DNA from: Arion vulgaris
Lineage: Eukaryota; Mollusca; Gastropoda; Stylommatophora; Arionidae
DNA: 64,000 nucleotides
Direction of reading: 5' to 3'
Assembly (NCBI GenBank): GCA_020796225.1
Contig: CM036754.1
Location: 46,184,084-46,248,083 of the forward strand
Part shown: positions 51,425 to 64,000 of the stretch, one piece after another
Layout of the letters: the number at the start of each line of letters is the position of its first letter
How positions within the stretch are numbered: position 1 is the stretch's first letter
Made by a program: the position numbers and the translations under genes
The notes under the pieces: generated by a model
Told to the model about the DNA's origin: nothing
The model's input: only the letters and a program-made list of their open reading frames with translations
Databases searched by the model: none

Positions 51425-52695
51425 AGCAATATGCACAAATAGCCACAGCGTGGTCAGAACAACAGAACAACAGTCTTATTAGAAAGAAACTCAGGAGTAA
51501 GACAGGGTTGTGTGCTCTCACCTCTTCTCTTCAACATATATATCGACAGAATAGTGAAAGAGATACAATGCGGGAAAAAACCTTACTGTCATAGACAATG
51601 ATCACTACGACCAATTAAACAACCAAATCAACGAATTACTTTTTGCAAACGACCAAAGTCTAATCTATGAAGATGAAGATCAGCTACAACATCACATAAA
51701 TTCATTGCTAATAGCATGTAGGAAGTACAACATGAAAATCAACAAACAAAAGACCGAGACCATGAAAATCAGCAGAACACCAAGCCAAGCAAACATACAA
51801 ATAGACAACACCAGTGTAAAGCAAGTTTCTGAATTCAAATATTTTAGGTAGCATTTTCATAGAGGACGGAAAACACGATAGAGAAATAGAGACCATGTGT
51901 CAAAAAACAAATGCAGTGACCTACCAGCTGACACCATTACTAAAAGTTAATGGCATATCCTTTACATGACTTTTCGAATCTTTTTAATGCTGTTTGTGAT
52001 TATTCTAGGCATTATTACGTTCAGTAGTTTGCCATTGCTTTCTGAAAGGGTGGCGCCATCGTCCTTTTGTAAAAATCCACACGAAACAATTTGGAACCAA
52101 ACTGTCCGCATCGTGATTAGGAATCAGAACGTCGGGGTTAATAGACCGAGTCACTATCCCCTAAGCCACAGACGCCACCAGCACTATTACTACAACACCC
52201 AAATATCAAGATGGAAGTGAAAAGACTGATGATAAAAAGTATTTTCGTACCAACACTTTGTTACCAGTTCCAAACTTGGTCTCTTACAGCAACACATCAC
52301 AGAAAGCTCACCCTGTGTGAAATGAAATGCTTGAGGAAGGCAGTGGGAGTCACCGGGAAAGACAGACTACGAAACGATGACATCAGAAGCATAACTTCAT
52401 GCACCGAATACATCGAAAAACAACAAATGCAGGGGTTTGGACATTTAATGAAAATGAAATACAACCAACCACCAATAACAGCATGCAATAAAAAGAGATT
52501 GGGTATTAGAGCTAAGGGAAGACCAAGAAAAGATGGATAGACAATATAAAGACCACACTACATAAACACGGATATAACACAACAAGGGCGACTCATCTGG
52601 CTCTAGAAGGCAAATTAAAACTCCCATCCCTACGCTTAACGGCAAGAGTGAACAGCCAACTCCATCTTCCACCTAAGAATAGAATAGAATAGACA
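51425..52695 (+). mobile_element. LINE 3' half, inactive, split by SINE-B
   Basis: The plus strand encodes RT palm B (NSGVRQGCVLSPLLFNIYID), palm C (INELLFANDQSLIYED; FADD changed to FAND, catalytic Asp lost), a helix (LLIACRKYNMKINKQKTETM) and the C-terminal connection after the SINE (VKRLMIKSIFVPTLCYQFQT, KCLRKAVGVTGKDRLRNDDI, RAKGRPRKDG). Several frameshifts. It ends near an (AATAG)3 tail at 52679-52695. Same family as the fragments at 20.4-21.2 kb. Confidence 0.83.
51946..52181 (-). mobile_element. SINE-B inserted in the LINE, imperfect 14-bp TSD
   Basis: On the minus strand it starts at 'ggcgtctgtggcttagggga', has B-box-like 'tcctaatcacgatgcg' and 'gaaagcaatggcaaactact', then about 60 nt not seen in the 38.2-kb copy. 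Flanks CACCATTACTAAAA (51932-51945) and CACTATTACTACAA (52182-52195) differ at two positions, so the insertion is older. Confidence 0.82.
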
Positions 52696-53357
52696 ATATT
52701 GCTTGTTACAGTTGCTTGATATGGGATAGGAATGTCAAGGAATGACATCAATGAAGGAGTGTCAGGAGCAGCATCAGTGGAGTGGAGTACAAGGTAGTAG
52801 TTTTAGTGGAAGGGTTTTCCAAGAAGTTGTATTAGTGGGTGGACGCCATGGATTAACATCAGTAAAAGGAATTATAGGTATCAGCATCAGTGTAGGGGAA
52901 TAGCTAAGACAAAAGTCCCATATAAGATCATTTAGACTTCATTGATGTTTGAATAGACAACATCCATTCACGACGTTGCCAACAGTTGCTTCCTCTGGGG
53001 CTCTTACGAAAAAGCTTCTTGTTCTCATTCAACAGTATCCCCCAAAACATTGATGATCGAACAAAAAAGTGGACAAAGGGAAGTAATCAGGAAATATAAT
53101 ATTCTTTACATAGTTAATTCCCATATACATACAAAACGATCTAACATATAAAATGCATCTTTCAATGTCACTACCAACCTACTGTATGTCCACCTTAGAA
53201 CGTGATGCTTTTCCTTCAACATTACATTCAAAACTACATGGCTTCAGAGATGAGCTCCAGATAACAGTCGACTTCCTCATTAGAACGAGTCTGACGATAT
53301 AATCATCAAAATAGCCATAGCAAAGAAGAAGAAGACTTTCTTACAATATTAGTTTCC
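52696..53357. other. Interval without recognised genes
   Basis: Contains short degenerate repeats around 52735-52900 ('gcatcagtggagtgg'-like) but no family that I can name. Confidence 0.4.
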
Positions 53358-54055
53358 CCATGTTCAGAGAAGTATAAACAAGGCGATGAGTTGTCTCCAT
53401 GTTCAGAGAAGTATAAACAAGGCGATGAGTTGTCTCCATGTTCTGAGAAGTATAAACAAGGCGATGAGTTGTCTCCATGTTCAGAGAAGTATAAACAAGG
53501 CGATGAGTTGTCTCCATGTTCAGAGAAGTATAAACAAGGCGATGAGTTGTCTCCATGTTCTGAGAAGTATAAACAAGGCGATGAGTTGTCTCCATGTTCA
53601 GAGAAGTATAAACAAGGCGATGAGTTGTCTCCATGTTCTGAGAAGTATAAACAAGGCGATGAGTTGTCTCCATGTTCTGAGAAGTATAAACAGGGCGATG
53701 AGTTGTCTCCATGTTCTGAGAAGTATAAACAAGGCGATGAGTTGTCTCCATGTTCAGAGAAGTATAAACAGGGCGATGAGTTGTCCCCATGTTCAGAGAA
53801 GTATAAACAAGGCGATGAGTTGTCTCCATGTTCAGAGAAGTATAAACAAAGCGATGAGTTGTCCCCATGTTCAGAGAAGTATAAACAAGGCGATGAGTTG
53901 TCCCCATGTTCAGAGAAGTATAAACAAAGCGATGAGTTGTCTCCATGTTCAGAGAAGTATAAACAGGGCGATGAGTTGTCTCCATGTTCAGAGAAGTATA
54001 AACAAGGCGATGAGTTGTCCCCATGTTCAGAGAAGTATAAACAGGGCGATGAGTT
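53358..54055. repeat. 39-bp tandem array, 18 copies
   Basis: The unit is 'catgttcagagaagtataaa' plus 'caaggcgatgagttgtctc'. Length 39 is divisible by 3 and stop-free in three frames, giving long open frames on both strands. I do not call a gene. Confidence 0.95.
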
Positions 54056-54560
54056 GTCTCAATGAACCCAGTCTTCTGTGAGTTGTCTCAATGAACCCAG
54101 TCTTCTGTGAGTTGTCTCAATGAACCCAGTCTTCTGGGAGTTGTCTCCATGAACCCAATCTTCTGTGAGTTGTCTCCATGAACCCAGTCTTCTGTGAGTT
54201 GTCTCAATGAATCCAGTCTTGTGTGAGTTGTCTCCATGAACCCAGTCTTCTGTGAGTTGTCTCAATGAACCCAGTCTTCTGGGAGTTGCCTCCATGAATC
54301 CAGTCTTGTGTGAGTTGTCTCCATGAATCCAGTCTTGTGTGAGTTGTCTCCATGAATCCAGTATTGTGAGAGTTGTCTCAATGAACCCAGTCTTGTGTGA
54401 GTTGTCTCCATCAATCCAGTCTTCTGGGAGTTGCCTCCATGAAACCAGTCTTGTGTGAGTTGCCTCAATGAATCCAGTCTTATGTGAGTTGCCTCAATGA
54501 ATCCAGTCTTCTGTGAGTTGTCGCCATTAATCCAGTCTTCTATGAGTTTCCTCCAATAAT
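54056..54560. repeat. 29-bp tandem array, about 17 copies
   Basis: The unit is 'tgaacccagtcttctgtgag' plus 'ttgtctcaa'. It shares 'gagttgtctc' with the preceding 39-bp unit, and the changeover occurs exactly within that shared word. Confidence 0.92.
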
Positions 54561-54645
54561 CTAACAGTCAGCAGGAGGTCACCGCTTGTCCTGGTACTCC
54601 ACAATTTTGTCTTCAGGTATTCCTCCCATAGTCAAATTTGGTCTT

Positions 54646-54935
54646 CTGTGGCTCAGTGGCTCAGTGGCTCAGTGGCTCAGTAGCTCAGTGGCTCAGTGGC
54701 TCAGTGGTGAAGCCCTATCCCTGCGAGTTGAAGGTCGTGGGTTTAAATCCGGACCGTGCTGTTCTGTCCACGTGCGCATTTTTTTCCAGAGACCCCCTAG
54801 GATTGTTGTCGGAGCTACGGAGTTTGCGCTTTGAGCAATACTCTCGGCAGGTGACAAACCACTTCTGCGGAGAGGGGCCGAGCCATCTGTGGTAGAACCA
54901 GGTGAAATAAAGTCAATCCTTCAGTTTTAAACCCA
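54646..54935 (+). mobile_element. SINE-A copy with amplified A-box
   Basis: The head has 'tgtggctcagtggctcagtg' repeated in 10-bp steps (54650-54715), then 'gaagccctatccctgcgagt', B-box 'gtgggtttaaatccgg', and the family body ('cagagaccccctaggattgt', 'gcaatactctcggcaggtga', 'gcggagaggggccgagc') ending 'caatccttcagttttaaacc'. Confidence 0.85.
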
Positions 54936-55276
54936 CATCTTCCCCTCCCCCTCCCCCTCCCCATCTCCTTAAGTCATTGAAGGAGGAACATGTTTGCATA
55001 AGAATTATCACAGATTTCCAACAAGAAGTAAATTATTCATGTTTCTACAGTTAAACACACCTTCATATAACTAAAATAAAATTCGTTTTTAGGTTGAAAG
55101 TATATGCCACGGGAATAGAATTTAATCCTACAAAATAAGTATTGTGCAGAATGTTTTCATGTTGTTTGTCTGCCATTTTGGTTTATCCACTCTTCAGTTT
55201 AGACATATTTTATTTTGTGGAGATAAACTTACAAAAGAACTTTCGAAAAGGAAGAAGCTTCAAGGCAGACTTCTGC
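54936..55276. other. Interval without recognised genes
   Basis: Short C-rich run at 54945-54965; nothing else recognised. Confidence 0.4.
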
Positions 55277-55726
55277 TCAGATATAAGGATATCTGCATAG
55301 TCTCAATCAGATATAAGGATATCTGCATAGTCTCAATCAGATATAAGGATATCTGCATAGTCTCAATCAGATATAAGGATATATGCATAGTCTCAATCAG
55401 ATATAAGGATATCTGCATAGTCTCAATCAGATATAAGGATATCTGCATAGTCTCAATCAGATATAAGGATATCTGCATAGTCTCAATCAGATATAAGGAT
55501 ATCTGCATAGTCTCAATCAGATATAAGGATATCTGCATAGTCTCAATCAGATATAAGGATATATGCATAGTCTCAATCAGATATAAGGATATCTGCATAG
55601 TCTCAATCAGATATAAGGATATCTGCATAGTCTCAATCAGATATAAGGATATCTGCATAGTCTCAATCAGATATAAGGATATCTGCATAGTCTCAATCAG
55701 ATATAAGGATATCTGCATAGTCTCAT
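55277..55726. repeat. 30-bp tandem array, 15 copies
   Basis: The unit is 'agatataaggatatctgcat' plus 'agtctcaatc'. Two copies have 'atatgc' instead of 'atctgc', exactly six units apart. Each unit contains 'atgcaga'/'tctgcat' and is open in plus and minus frames. Confidence 0.95.
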
Positions 55727-55817
55727 TGAAAGACTTATTTAGCGGTACTAACAAATGGGGAAAACTAGCTGATGATAGACATGCATAGAAAATATGCAAA
55801 GATGTTGTTTTTCAAAG

Positions 55818-56205
55818 AGAAACTTAGGGATGTACTTGAAGACAAGAGAAACTTAGGGATGTACTTGAAGACAAGAGAAACTTAGGGATGTACTTGAAGA
55901 CAAGAGAAAATTAGAGATGTTCGTAAAGGCAAGAGAAACTTAGGGATGTACTTGAAGGCAAAAAAAATTAGGGATGTTCGTGAAGGCAAGAGAAACTTAG
56001 GGATGTACTTTAAGGCAAGAGAAACTTATGGATGTACTTGAAGGCAAGAAAAACTTAGGGATGTACTTGAAGGCAAGAGAAACTTAGGGATGTACGTGAA
56101 GGCAAGAGAAACTTAGGGATGTACGTGAAGGCAAGAGAAACTTAGGGATGTACATTAAGGCAAGTGAAACTTATGGATGTACTTGAAGACAAGGAAAAAC
56201 AAGCG
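55818..56205. repeat. 29-bp tandem array, about 13 copies
   Basis: The unit is 'aagagaaacttagggatgta' plus 'cttgaaggc', with more drift than the neighbouring 30-bp array. Confidence 0.92.
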
Positions 56206-57375
56206 CAAACTCAAAAGTCGTAACAGTTATACACTTGCCAATGACCGTCTGTAAGGGCGAAAAATGCTATATATTCATATATCTTGAATTGATTATACAA
56301 GTATTGTTACATTATGTGTATAATATTTTATGTAATTTCTCGATACTTTCGACCTCTCAAAGCTTTTGGTTTGTCAAGAAAGTTACGCCCCTGTACATAT
56401 ATATATGGGAGGAGGGGGGAATAATAGGTGTCCATCACAAATGATGATAACAACAGCCTCAGACGACTTTGATGTGTGCAGAGGTGACTATAGTCGAATC
56501 CTGGAATAGAATCCTCTACCACAGGTGGGGCATACATAATCAAGGTTAGATATGTACAGGACAGTGTGGTATATTTTCTAAGTATGATGCAAGTCTTCGA
56601 AATGCCGCCACTAAAATGTTTTTTCTTTAAAATAACCTTCACTTGTGATTTTGATTTTTGATTTCGCTACTTATGCCGCCGCCCCCTTCCCCACCCTCCT
56701 TACGGTGCCCCTGATGCAGCCACCTCTCTGTATCATAGCACGGCACGGCCCTGGATATATAGGTGCTGTATGTTCTATCTTATCGCCAGCTCGTTCTTCT
56801 CTGCGTCTCAACAGTTCAACGATGCTCAGCTATGCGAGTTGCGTCTCAACAGTTCAACGATTCTCAGCTATGCGAGTCCTTCTTGTGTTGTTATAGTGCC
56901 ACATTTAGTGTTCTTACGCAAGGGATTCCCAGTTGGTGGTGTCTATATCGAAGCATTTTAGAGACACTTTAAGCATGATTTAAAGCGTGTTTTTTGTCTG
57001 CCCACCAACCGTGTATCTGCCCCCATCACGCTCGCCATACATCAACTGTTTTGGGATGCGTGTGAGGAAGACAACGTTAATGAGAGAGACAATGAAAGTA
57101 TGAGAGATAAAGAGAATTAAGTAAGATGTCATCTCTTAGTCCAACATAAGCATATCTGAAAGTGTTTATCAAGATATCACTTAGGAATATCAACGGAGAT
57201 TGCATTGTTTCAAACTTGCTATTGTTTAGATGCCCCCTTCCACATTAATCTATTGTTTACATAACGCCTCCTCCACCACCCCACCCCTCCTTTTCCCCGT
57301 GCTCTACATCAGATAATGTGAAGGAAATCGCAACATCAGCCCAACTGTTATATAGGCTACTTCGTCTTACTCTAT
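56206..57375. other. Interval without recognised genes
   Basis: Contains a two-copy 38-bp repeat at about 56798-56874 ('gcgtctcaacagttcaacga', ...). No coding domain recognised in any frame. Confidence 0.4.
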
Positions 57376-60300
57376 ACGTACACACATACACCCACTTAAG
57401 GGATGGGAAGATTTGTATACACACATACACCCACTTAAGGATGGGAAGATTTGTATACACACATAAACCCCCTTTAAAGGGGTGGGAAAATTTGTATACA
57501 CACATACACCCACTAGGGGTGGGAAGATTTGTATACACACATACACCCACTTAAGGGATGGAAGATTTGTATACCCCATACACCCATAAGGGATGGGAAT
57601 TTATAACACATACACCCACTTAAGGGATGGGGGAAAATTTGTATACACACATACACCCACTTAAGGATGGGAAGATTTGTATCACACATACACCCACTTA
57701 AGGGATGGGAAGATTTAACACCACACCTACTTTAAAGGGGTGGAAGATTTGATACACACATACACCCACTTAAGGGATGGAAGATTTGTATACCAAAATC
57801 ACCACTTAGGGATGGGGAAAATTTGTATACACACATACACCCACTTAAAGGGGTGGGAAAATTTGTATACATACACCAAATTAAGGGATGGAAGATTTGT
57901 ATACACATACACCCATTAAGGGGTGGGAAGATTTGAACACACATACACCACTTAAGGGGTGAAGATTTTTATAACACATAACACTTAGGGATGGGAAGAT
58001 TTTTATACACACATACACCCACTTAAGGGATGGGAAGATTTGTATAAACACATACACCCACTTAGGGGTGGAAGATTTGTATACACACATACACCACTTA
58101 AGGGATGGGAAGATTTGTATACACACATACACCCACTTAAGTGATGGGAAGATTTGTATACACACATACACCACTTAGGGATGGGAAGATTTGTATACAC
58201 ACATACACCTCAAGGGATGGAAAAATTGATACACACACACCCACCCTTTAAGTGATGGAAGGTTTATACACACATACACCCACTTAAGGGATGGGAAGAT
58301 TTGTATACACACATACACCCATAAGGATGGAAGATTGTATACACCATACACCCACTTAAGTGATGGGAAGATTTGTATACACACATACACCCACTTAAAG
58401 GGGTGGAAGATTTGTATACCAAACATACATAAAGGGATGGAAGATTTGATACACACATACACCCCCTTAAGGGATGGGAAGATTTGTATACACCATCACC
58501 CACTTAAGGGATGGGAAGATTTGTATACACATACAACACTTTAAAGGGGTGGGAAGATTTGTATACACACTACACACTTAAGGGATGGAAGATTTGATAA
58601 CACATACACCCACTAAAGGGGTGGAAATTTGTGTACACACATAACACCCACTTTAAGGGGTGGAAGATTTATACACACATACACCCACTTAAGGGATGGG
58701 AAGATTTGTATACACACATACACCCACTTAAGGGATGGGAGATTTGTATACACACATACACCACTTAATGGGATGGAAGATTTGTATACACACATACACC
58801 CATAAGGGGTGAAGATTTGTATATCACATAACCACTTAAAGGGGTGGGAAGATTGTATACACATAACCACTTAAGGGATGGGAAGATTTGTATACACACA
58901 TACACCCACTTAAGGGATGGAAGATTTGTATATACACATACACCCACTTAAGGGATGGGAAGATTTGTATACACACATTAACACCCACTTAAGGGGTGGG
59001 AAGATTTGTATACACACTACACCCCCTTAAGGATGGGAAGATTTGATAACACATACACCCATTAAGGGGGTGGGAAGATTTGTATACACATACACCCACT
59101 TAGGGATGGGAAGATTTGTAACACACATACACCCACTTAGGATGGGAAGATTTGTATACACACATACACCCACTTAAGGGATGGGAAGATTTGTATACAC
59201 ACATACACCCACTTAAGGGGTGGGAAGATTTGTATACACACACACCCATGGGATGGGAAGATTTGTATAACATACACCCACTTAAAGGGGTGGGAAGATT
59301 TGTATAAAACATACACCCACTTAAGGGATGGGGGTTTGTATAACACATACACCCACTTAAGGGATGGGAAAATTATATACACACATACACCCTTTAAAGG
59401 GGTGAAGATTGTATACACACACACCACTTAAAGGGGTGGGAAGATTTGTATACACACATACACCCCTAAGGGGTGGAAGATTTGTATACACACATACCCA
59501 TTAAGGGATGGAAGATTTTTATACACATACACCCACTTAAAGGGGTGGGGAAAATTTGTAACACAAAAACCTTAAGGATGGGGAAAATTTGTATGCACAC
59601 ATACAACCCACTTAAGGGATGGAAGATTTTTATACACATACACCCATAAGGGATGGAAGATTTGTATCACACATACACCCACCTAAGGGATGAAGGTTGA
59701 TAAAACAATCCCCCCCTTAAGGATGGGAAAATTTAACACACCACCCACTTAAGGGATGGGAAGATTTGTATACACACATACACCCATAAGGGGTGGGAAG
59801 ATTTGTATCCACTACACCACTTAAGGGATGGGAAGATTTGTATCACACATACACCCACTTAAGGGATGGGAAGTTTGTATACACACAACCACACTGAGGG
59901 GTGGGAAGATTGTATACCACATAACCACTTTAAAGGGGTGGGAAGATTTGTATACACACATACACCCACTTAAGGGATGGGAAGATTTGTATACACACAT
60001 ACACCCACTTTAGGGATGGGAAGATTTGTATACACACATACACCACTTAGGGATGGGAAGATTTGTATACACACAAAACCCACTTAGGGGTGGGGAAGAT
60101 TTGATACACACATACACCCACTTAAGTGATGGGAAGATTTGTATACACACATACACCCACTTAAGGGATGGGAAGATTTGTATACACATACACCCACTTA
60201 AGGGATGGGAAGATTTGTATACACACATACACCCACTTAAGGATGGAAGATTTATACACACATTACACCCATAAGGGATGAAATTTTATACACATACACC

Positions 60301-63300
60301 CACTTAAGGGATGAAGATTTATACACACATAAACCACTCAGGGATGGAAGTTTGTATACACATACACCACTTAAGGGATGGGAAGATTTTAAACATACAC
60401 CCCTTTAAAGGGGTGGAAGATTTGTTACACACATACACTCCACTTTGATGGGAAGATTGTATACACATACACTCACTTAAGGGATGGGTTTGTAACACAT
60501 ACACCCACTTTAGGGATGGGAAGATTTGTTAAAATACCCACTTGAGGATGGGGAAAATTTGTCACATACACCACTTAAGGGATGGGAAGATTTGTATACA
60601 CACATACACCCTAGGATGGAAATTGATCACATACACCACCCCAAGGGATGAAATTGATACACACATACACCCCCTTAAGTGATGGGAAGATTTGTATACA
60701 TACACCCTTAAGGGATGGGAAGATTTGATATACACATACACCCACTTAAGGGATGGAAGATTTGTATAACACATACACCAATTAGGGATGGAAGATTTGT
60801 ATACACACATACACCCACTTGGGATGGGGAAAATTTGGTACAACATACACCCATTAGGATGGGAAGATTTGTATAAAACATACACCACTTAAGGGATGGG
60901 AAGATTTGTATACACACATACACCATAAGGATGGGAAGATTTGTATACACACATACACCCACTTAAGGGATGGGAAGATTTTTATACACACATACACCCA
61001 CTTAAGGGATGGGGAAAATTTTTATATACACATACACCCCTTAAAGGGGTGGAAGATTTGTATACACACATACACCCATTAAGGATGGGAAGATTTTTAT
61101 AAAACATACACCCACTTAAGGATGGGAAGATTTGTATAAAACATACACCACTTTAAAGGGGTGGGAAGATTTGTATACACACATACACCCATTAAGGGGT
61201 GGGAAGATTTGTATACACACATACACCCACTTAGGGATGGGAAGATTTGTAACACATACACCCACTTAAGGGATGGGAAGATTTGATACACACATACAAC
61301 CCCTTTAAGGGATGGGAAGATTTGTATACACACATACACACTTGGGATGGGGAAAATTTGTATACACATCACCACTTAAGGGATGGAAGATTTGTATACA
61401 CACATACACCCACTTAAGGATGGAAGATTTGTATACACATACCCATAGGGGTGGGAAGATTTGATAACATACACCCTTAAAGGGGTGGGAAGATTTGTAT
61501 ACACACATACACCCACTTAAGGGATGGAAGATTTTACACACAACCCCCCATAGGGATGGGAAGAGTTCCACATACACCCACTTAAGGAATGGGAAGATTG
61601 TATACAACATACACCCACTTAAGGGATGGGAAGATTTGTATACACAATACACCCACTTAAGGGATGGGAAGATTTGTATAACACATACACCACTTAAGGG
61701 ATGGGGGGATTTGTATACACACATACACCACTTAAGGGATGGAAGATTTGTATACACACATACACCCACTTTAAGGATGGGAAAATTTATCACAATACAC
61801 CCCTAAAGGGGGGGGGATTTGGTACACATCCCCCCACTAAGGGATGGAAGATTTTTATAACACATACACCCATTTAAAGGGGTGGGGAAAATTTATACAC
61901 ACACCCACTTAAGATGAAAGATTTGATACACACATACACCACTTAAGGGATGGGAAGATTTGTATACACACATACAACCATTGGGATGGGAAGATTTGTA
62001 TACACACATACACCCACTTAAGGGATGGAAAGATTTGTATACACACATACACTATAAGGGATGGGAAGATTTAGATAACATACACCCAATAGGGGTGGGA
62101 AGATTTGTATAAAACATAACCCACTTAAGGGATGGGAAGATTTGATACACACATACACCCCCTCAAGGGGTGGGAAGATTTGTATAAAAATACACCCACT
62201 TAAGTGATGGGAAGATTGTATACACACATACACCCACTTAAGGGATGGGAAGATTTGTATACACACATACACCCACTTAAGGGGTGGGAAGATTTGTATA
62301 CACATACACCCACTTGGGATGGAAGATTTGTATACACACATACACTTAAGGGATGGGAAAATTTGTATACACACATACACCCACTAAGGATGGAAGATTT
62401 TTATACACACATACACCCACTTAAGGGATGGGAAGTTTTACACACATACACCCACTTTAAAGGGGTGGAAGATTTGTATACACACATACACCACTTAAGG
62501 GGTGGGGAAAATTTGTATACAACATTTCACCACTTAAATGATGGAAAAATGTATAACCCCATACACCCCCTTAAGGGATGGGAAAAATTTGTATACAATA
62601 CACCCTTAGGGATGGGAAGATTTGTATCACACATACACCCACTTATGGGATGGGAAGATTTGTATACACACATACACCCCTAGGATGGGAAGATTTTATA
62701 CACACATCCCACTTTAAAGGGGTGGGAAGATTTGATACACACATACACCACTTAAGGGATGGGAAGATTTGTAACCCCATACACCCCCTTAAGTGATGGG
62801 AAGATTTGTATACACACATACACCCACTTAAGGGATGGGAAGATTTATAAAACACAAAACCACTTAAGGGATGGGAAGATTTGTATACAACATACACCAC
62901 TTAAGGGATGGAAGATTTGTATACACACATCACCCCTTAAGGGATGGAAGATTTGTATCACACATACACCCACTTAAGGGGTGGGAAGATTTGTATACAC
63001 CATACACCACTTAAGGGATGGGAAGATTTGTATACACACATACACCCACTTAAGGGATGGGGAAAATTTGTATACACACATACACCCACTTAAGGGATGG
63101 AAGATTTGTATCCCATACACCCACTTGGGATGGGAAGATTTGTATAACACATACACCCACTTAGGGATGGGAAGATTTGTATACACACATACCACCCATA
63201 GGATGGGAAGATTTGTATACACACATACACCCACTTAAGGGATGGGAAGATTTGTAACACATACACCCACTTAGGGATGGGAAGATTTGTATCACACATA

Positions 63301-64000
63301 CACCCACTTAAGGGATGGGAAGATGATACACGCATACACCCACTAAAGGGGTGGGAAGATTTGTATAGCATACACCACTTAAGGGATGGGAAGATTGTAT
63401 ACACAATACACCCACTTAAGGGATGGAAGATTGTATACACACATACACCCATTAAGGGATGAGGAAGATTTTTATACACACAAACCTCCCCAAGGGATGG
63501 GAAGATTTGTATACACACATACACCCCTAAGGGATGGGGGGATTTGTATATACACATACACCCCTTAAGGGATGGGAAGATTTGTATAAAACATACACCC
63601 ACTTAAGGGATGGGGTTTGTATACACACATACACCACTTAAGGGATGGGAAGATTTGTATACACACATACACCCCCTTGGGGGTGGAAGATTTGTATACA
63701 CACAAAACCACTAGGGATGGGAAGATTTGTATACACACATACACCCACTTAAGGGATGGGAAGATTTGTATACACATACACCCCCTTAAGGATGGGAAGA
63801 TTTTGTCACACTACCCACTTAAGGATGGAAGATTTTATACACACATACACCCACTTTAAGGGATGGAAGATTTGTATACACACATACACCACTAGGATGG
63901 AAGATTGTATACCAAAACCCCCCCAAGGGATGGAAGATTTGTATACACATACACCCACTTAAGGGGTGGGAAGATTTTTATACACACATACACTTAGGGA
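57376..64000. repeat. 39-bp tandem array, ragged, continues past window end
   Basis: The consensus is 'ttgtatacacacatacaccc' plus 'acttaagggatgggaagat', about 165-170 units. Many units have 1-4 nt deletions, especially in runs (ggg, ccc, tt, acac), and an 'aaaggggtgg' variant recurs. The numerous short open frames are repeat shadows. Confidence 0.95.

Noticed and set aside
53341..54081. Three overlapping open frames of 224-231 codons
   Set aside because: Produced by the 39-bp array; three frames on two strands cannot all be real, and none extends into unique sequence.
55144..55788. 214-codon plus-strand frame with RYKDICIVSI repeats
   Set aside because: 30-bp array artefact; the short unique N-terminal part shows no domain or start context.

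Overview
This is a repeat-dominated eukaryotic (metazoan) window with no prokaryotic features. The evidence is very large open frames in AT-rich DNA, tRNA-derived SINEs with target-site duplications, LINEs of at least two kinds, Penelope-like retroelements with GIY-YIG domains, and many minisatellite or satellite arrays. The transposon mix resembles marine invertebrates such as molluscs, but nothing in the window proves the taxon.

Layout. 1-7.2 kb: dispersed-repeat fragments, a putative DNA transposon with long inverted termini that carry a 40-bp tandem array, a mariner-like hairpin MITE, and 22-bp, 17-bp and CT-rich arrays. 7.2-10.0 kb: a variable AT-rich array. 10.0-13.9 kb: 27-, 32- and 36-bp arrays and a Penelope terminal fragment. 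13.9-17.7 kb: a broken LINE (endonuclease, reverse transcriptase, RNase H) split by a SINE. 17.7-21.2 kb: a SINE and several LINE 3' ends, one inserted in another. 21.3-27.2 kb: 31/33-bp, trinucleotide, 24-bp and 44/48-bp arrays, the last split by a poly(A) SINE.

27.7-43.4 kb is the genic island. It holds two divergently oriented, intronless-looking paralogous ORFs: 2,041 aa on the minus strand, followed immediately by a 396-aa ORF in another frame, and 1,223 aa on the plus strand. I could not assign a family. The paralogs share a 2,113-bp stretch of near identity flanked by diverged or unrelated sequence. The 4.6-kb spacer is a nest of Penelope-like copies and SINEs, several with readable target-site duplications.

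43.5-50.6 kb: a dispersed repeat whose interior has expanded into about 111 copies of a 61-bp unit. 50.6-57.4 kb: microsatellites, a LINE split by a SINE, a SINE with an expanded A-box, and 39-, 29-, 30- and 29-bp arrays. 57.4 kb to the window end: a ragged 39-bp array that runs off the edge.

The genes worth following are the two paralogs and the 396-aa companion. Nearly all other long open frames come from arrays whose unit length is a multiple of three, or whose drift has left several frames open.
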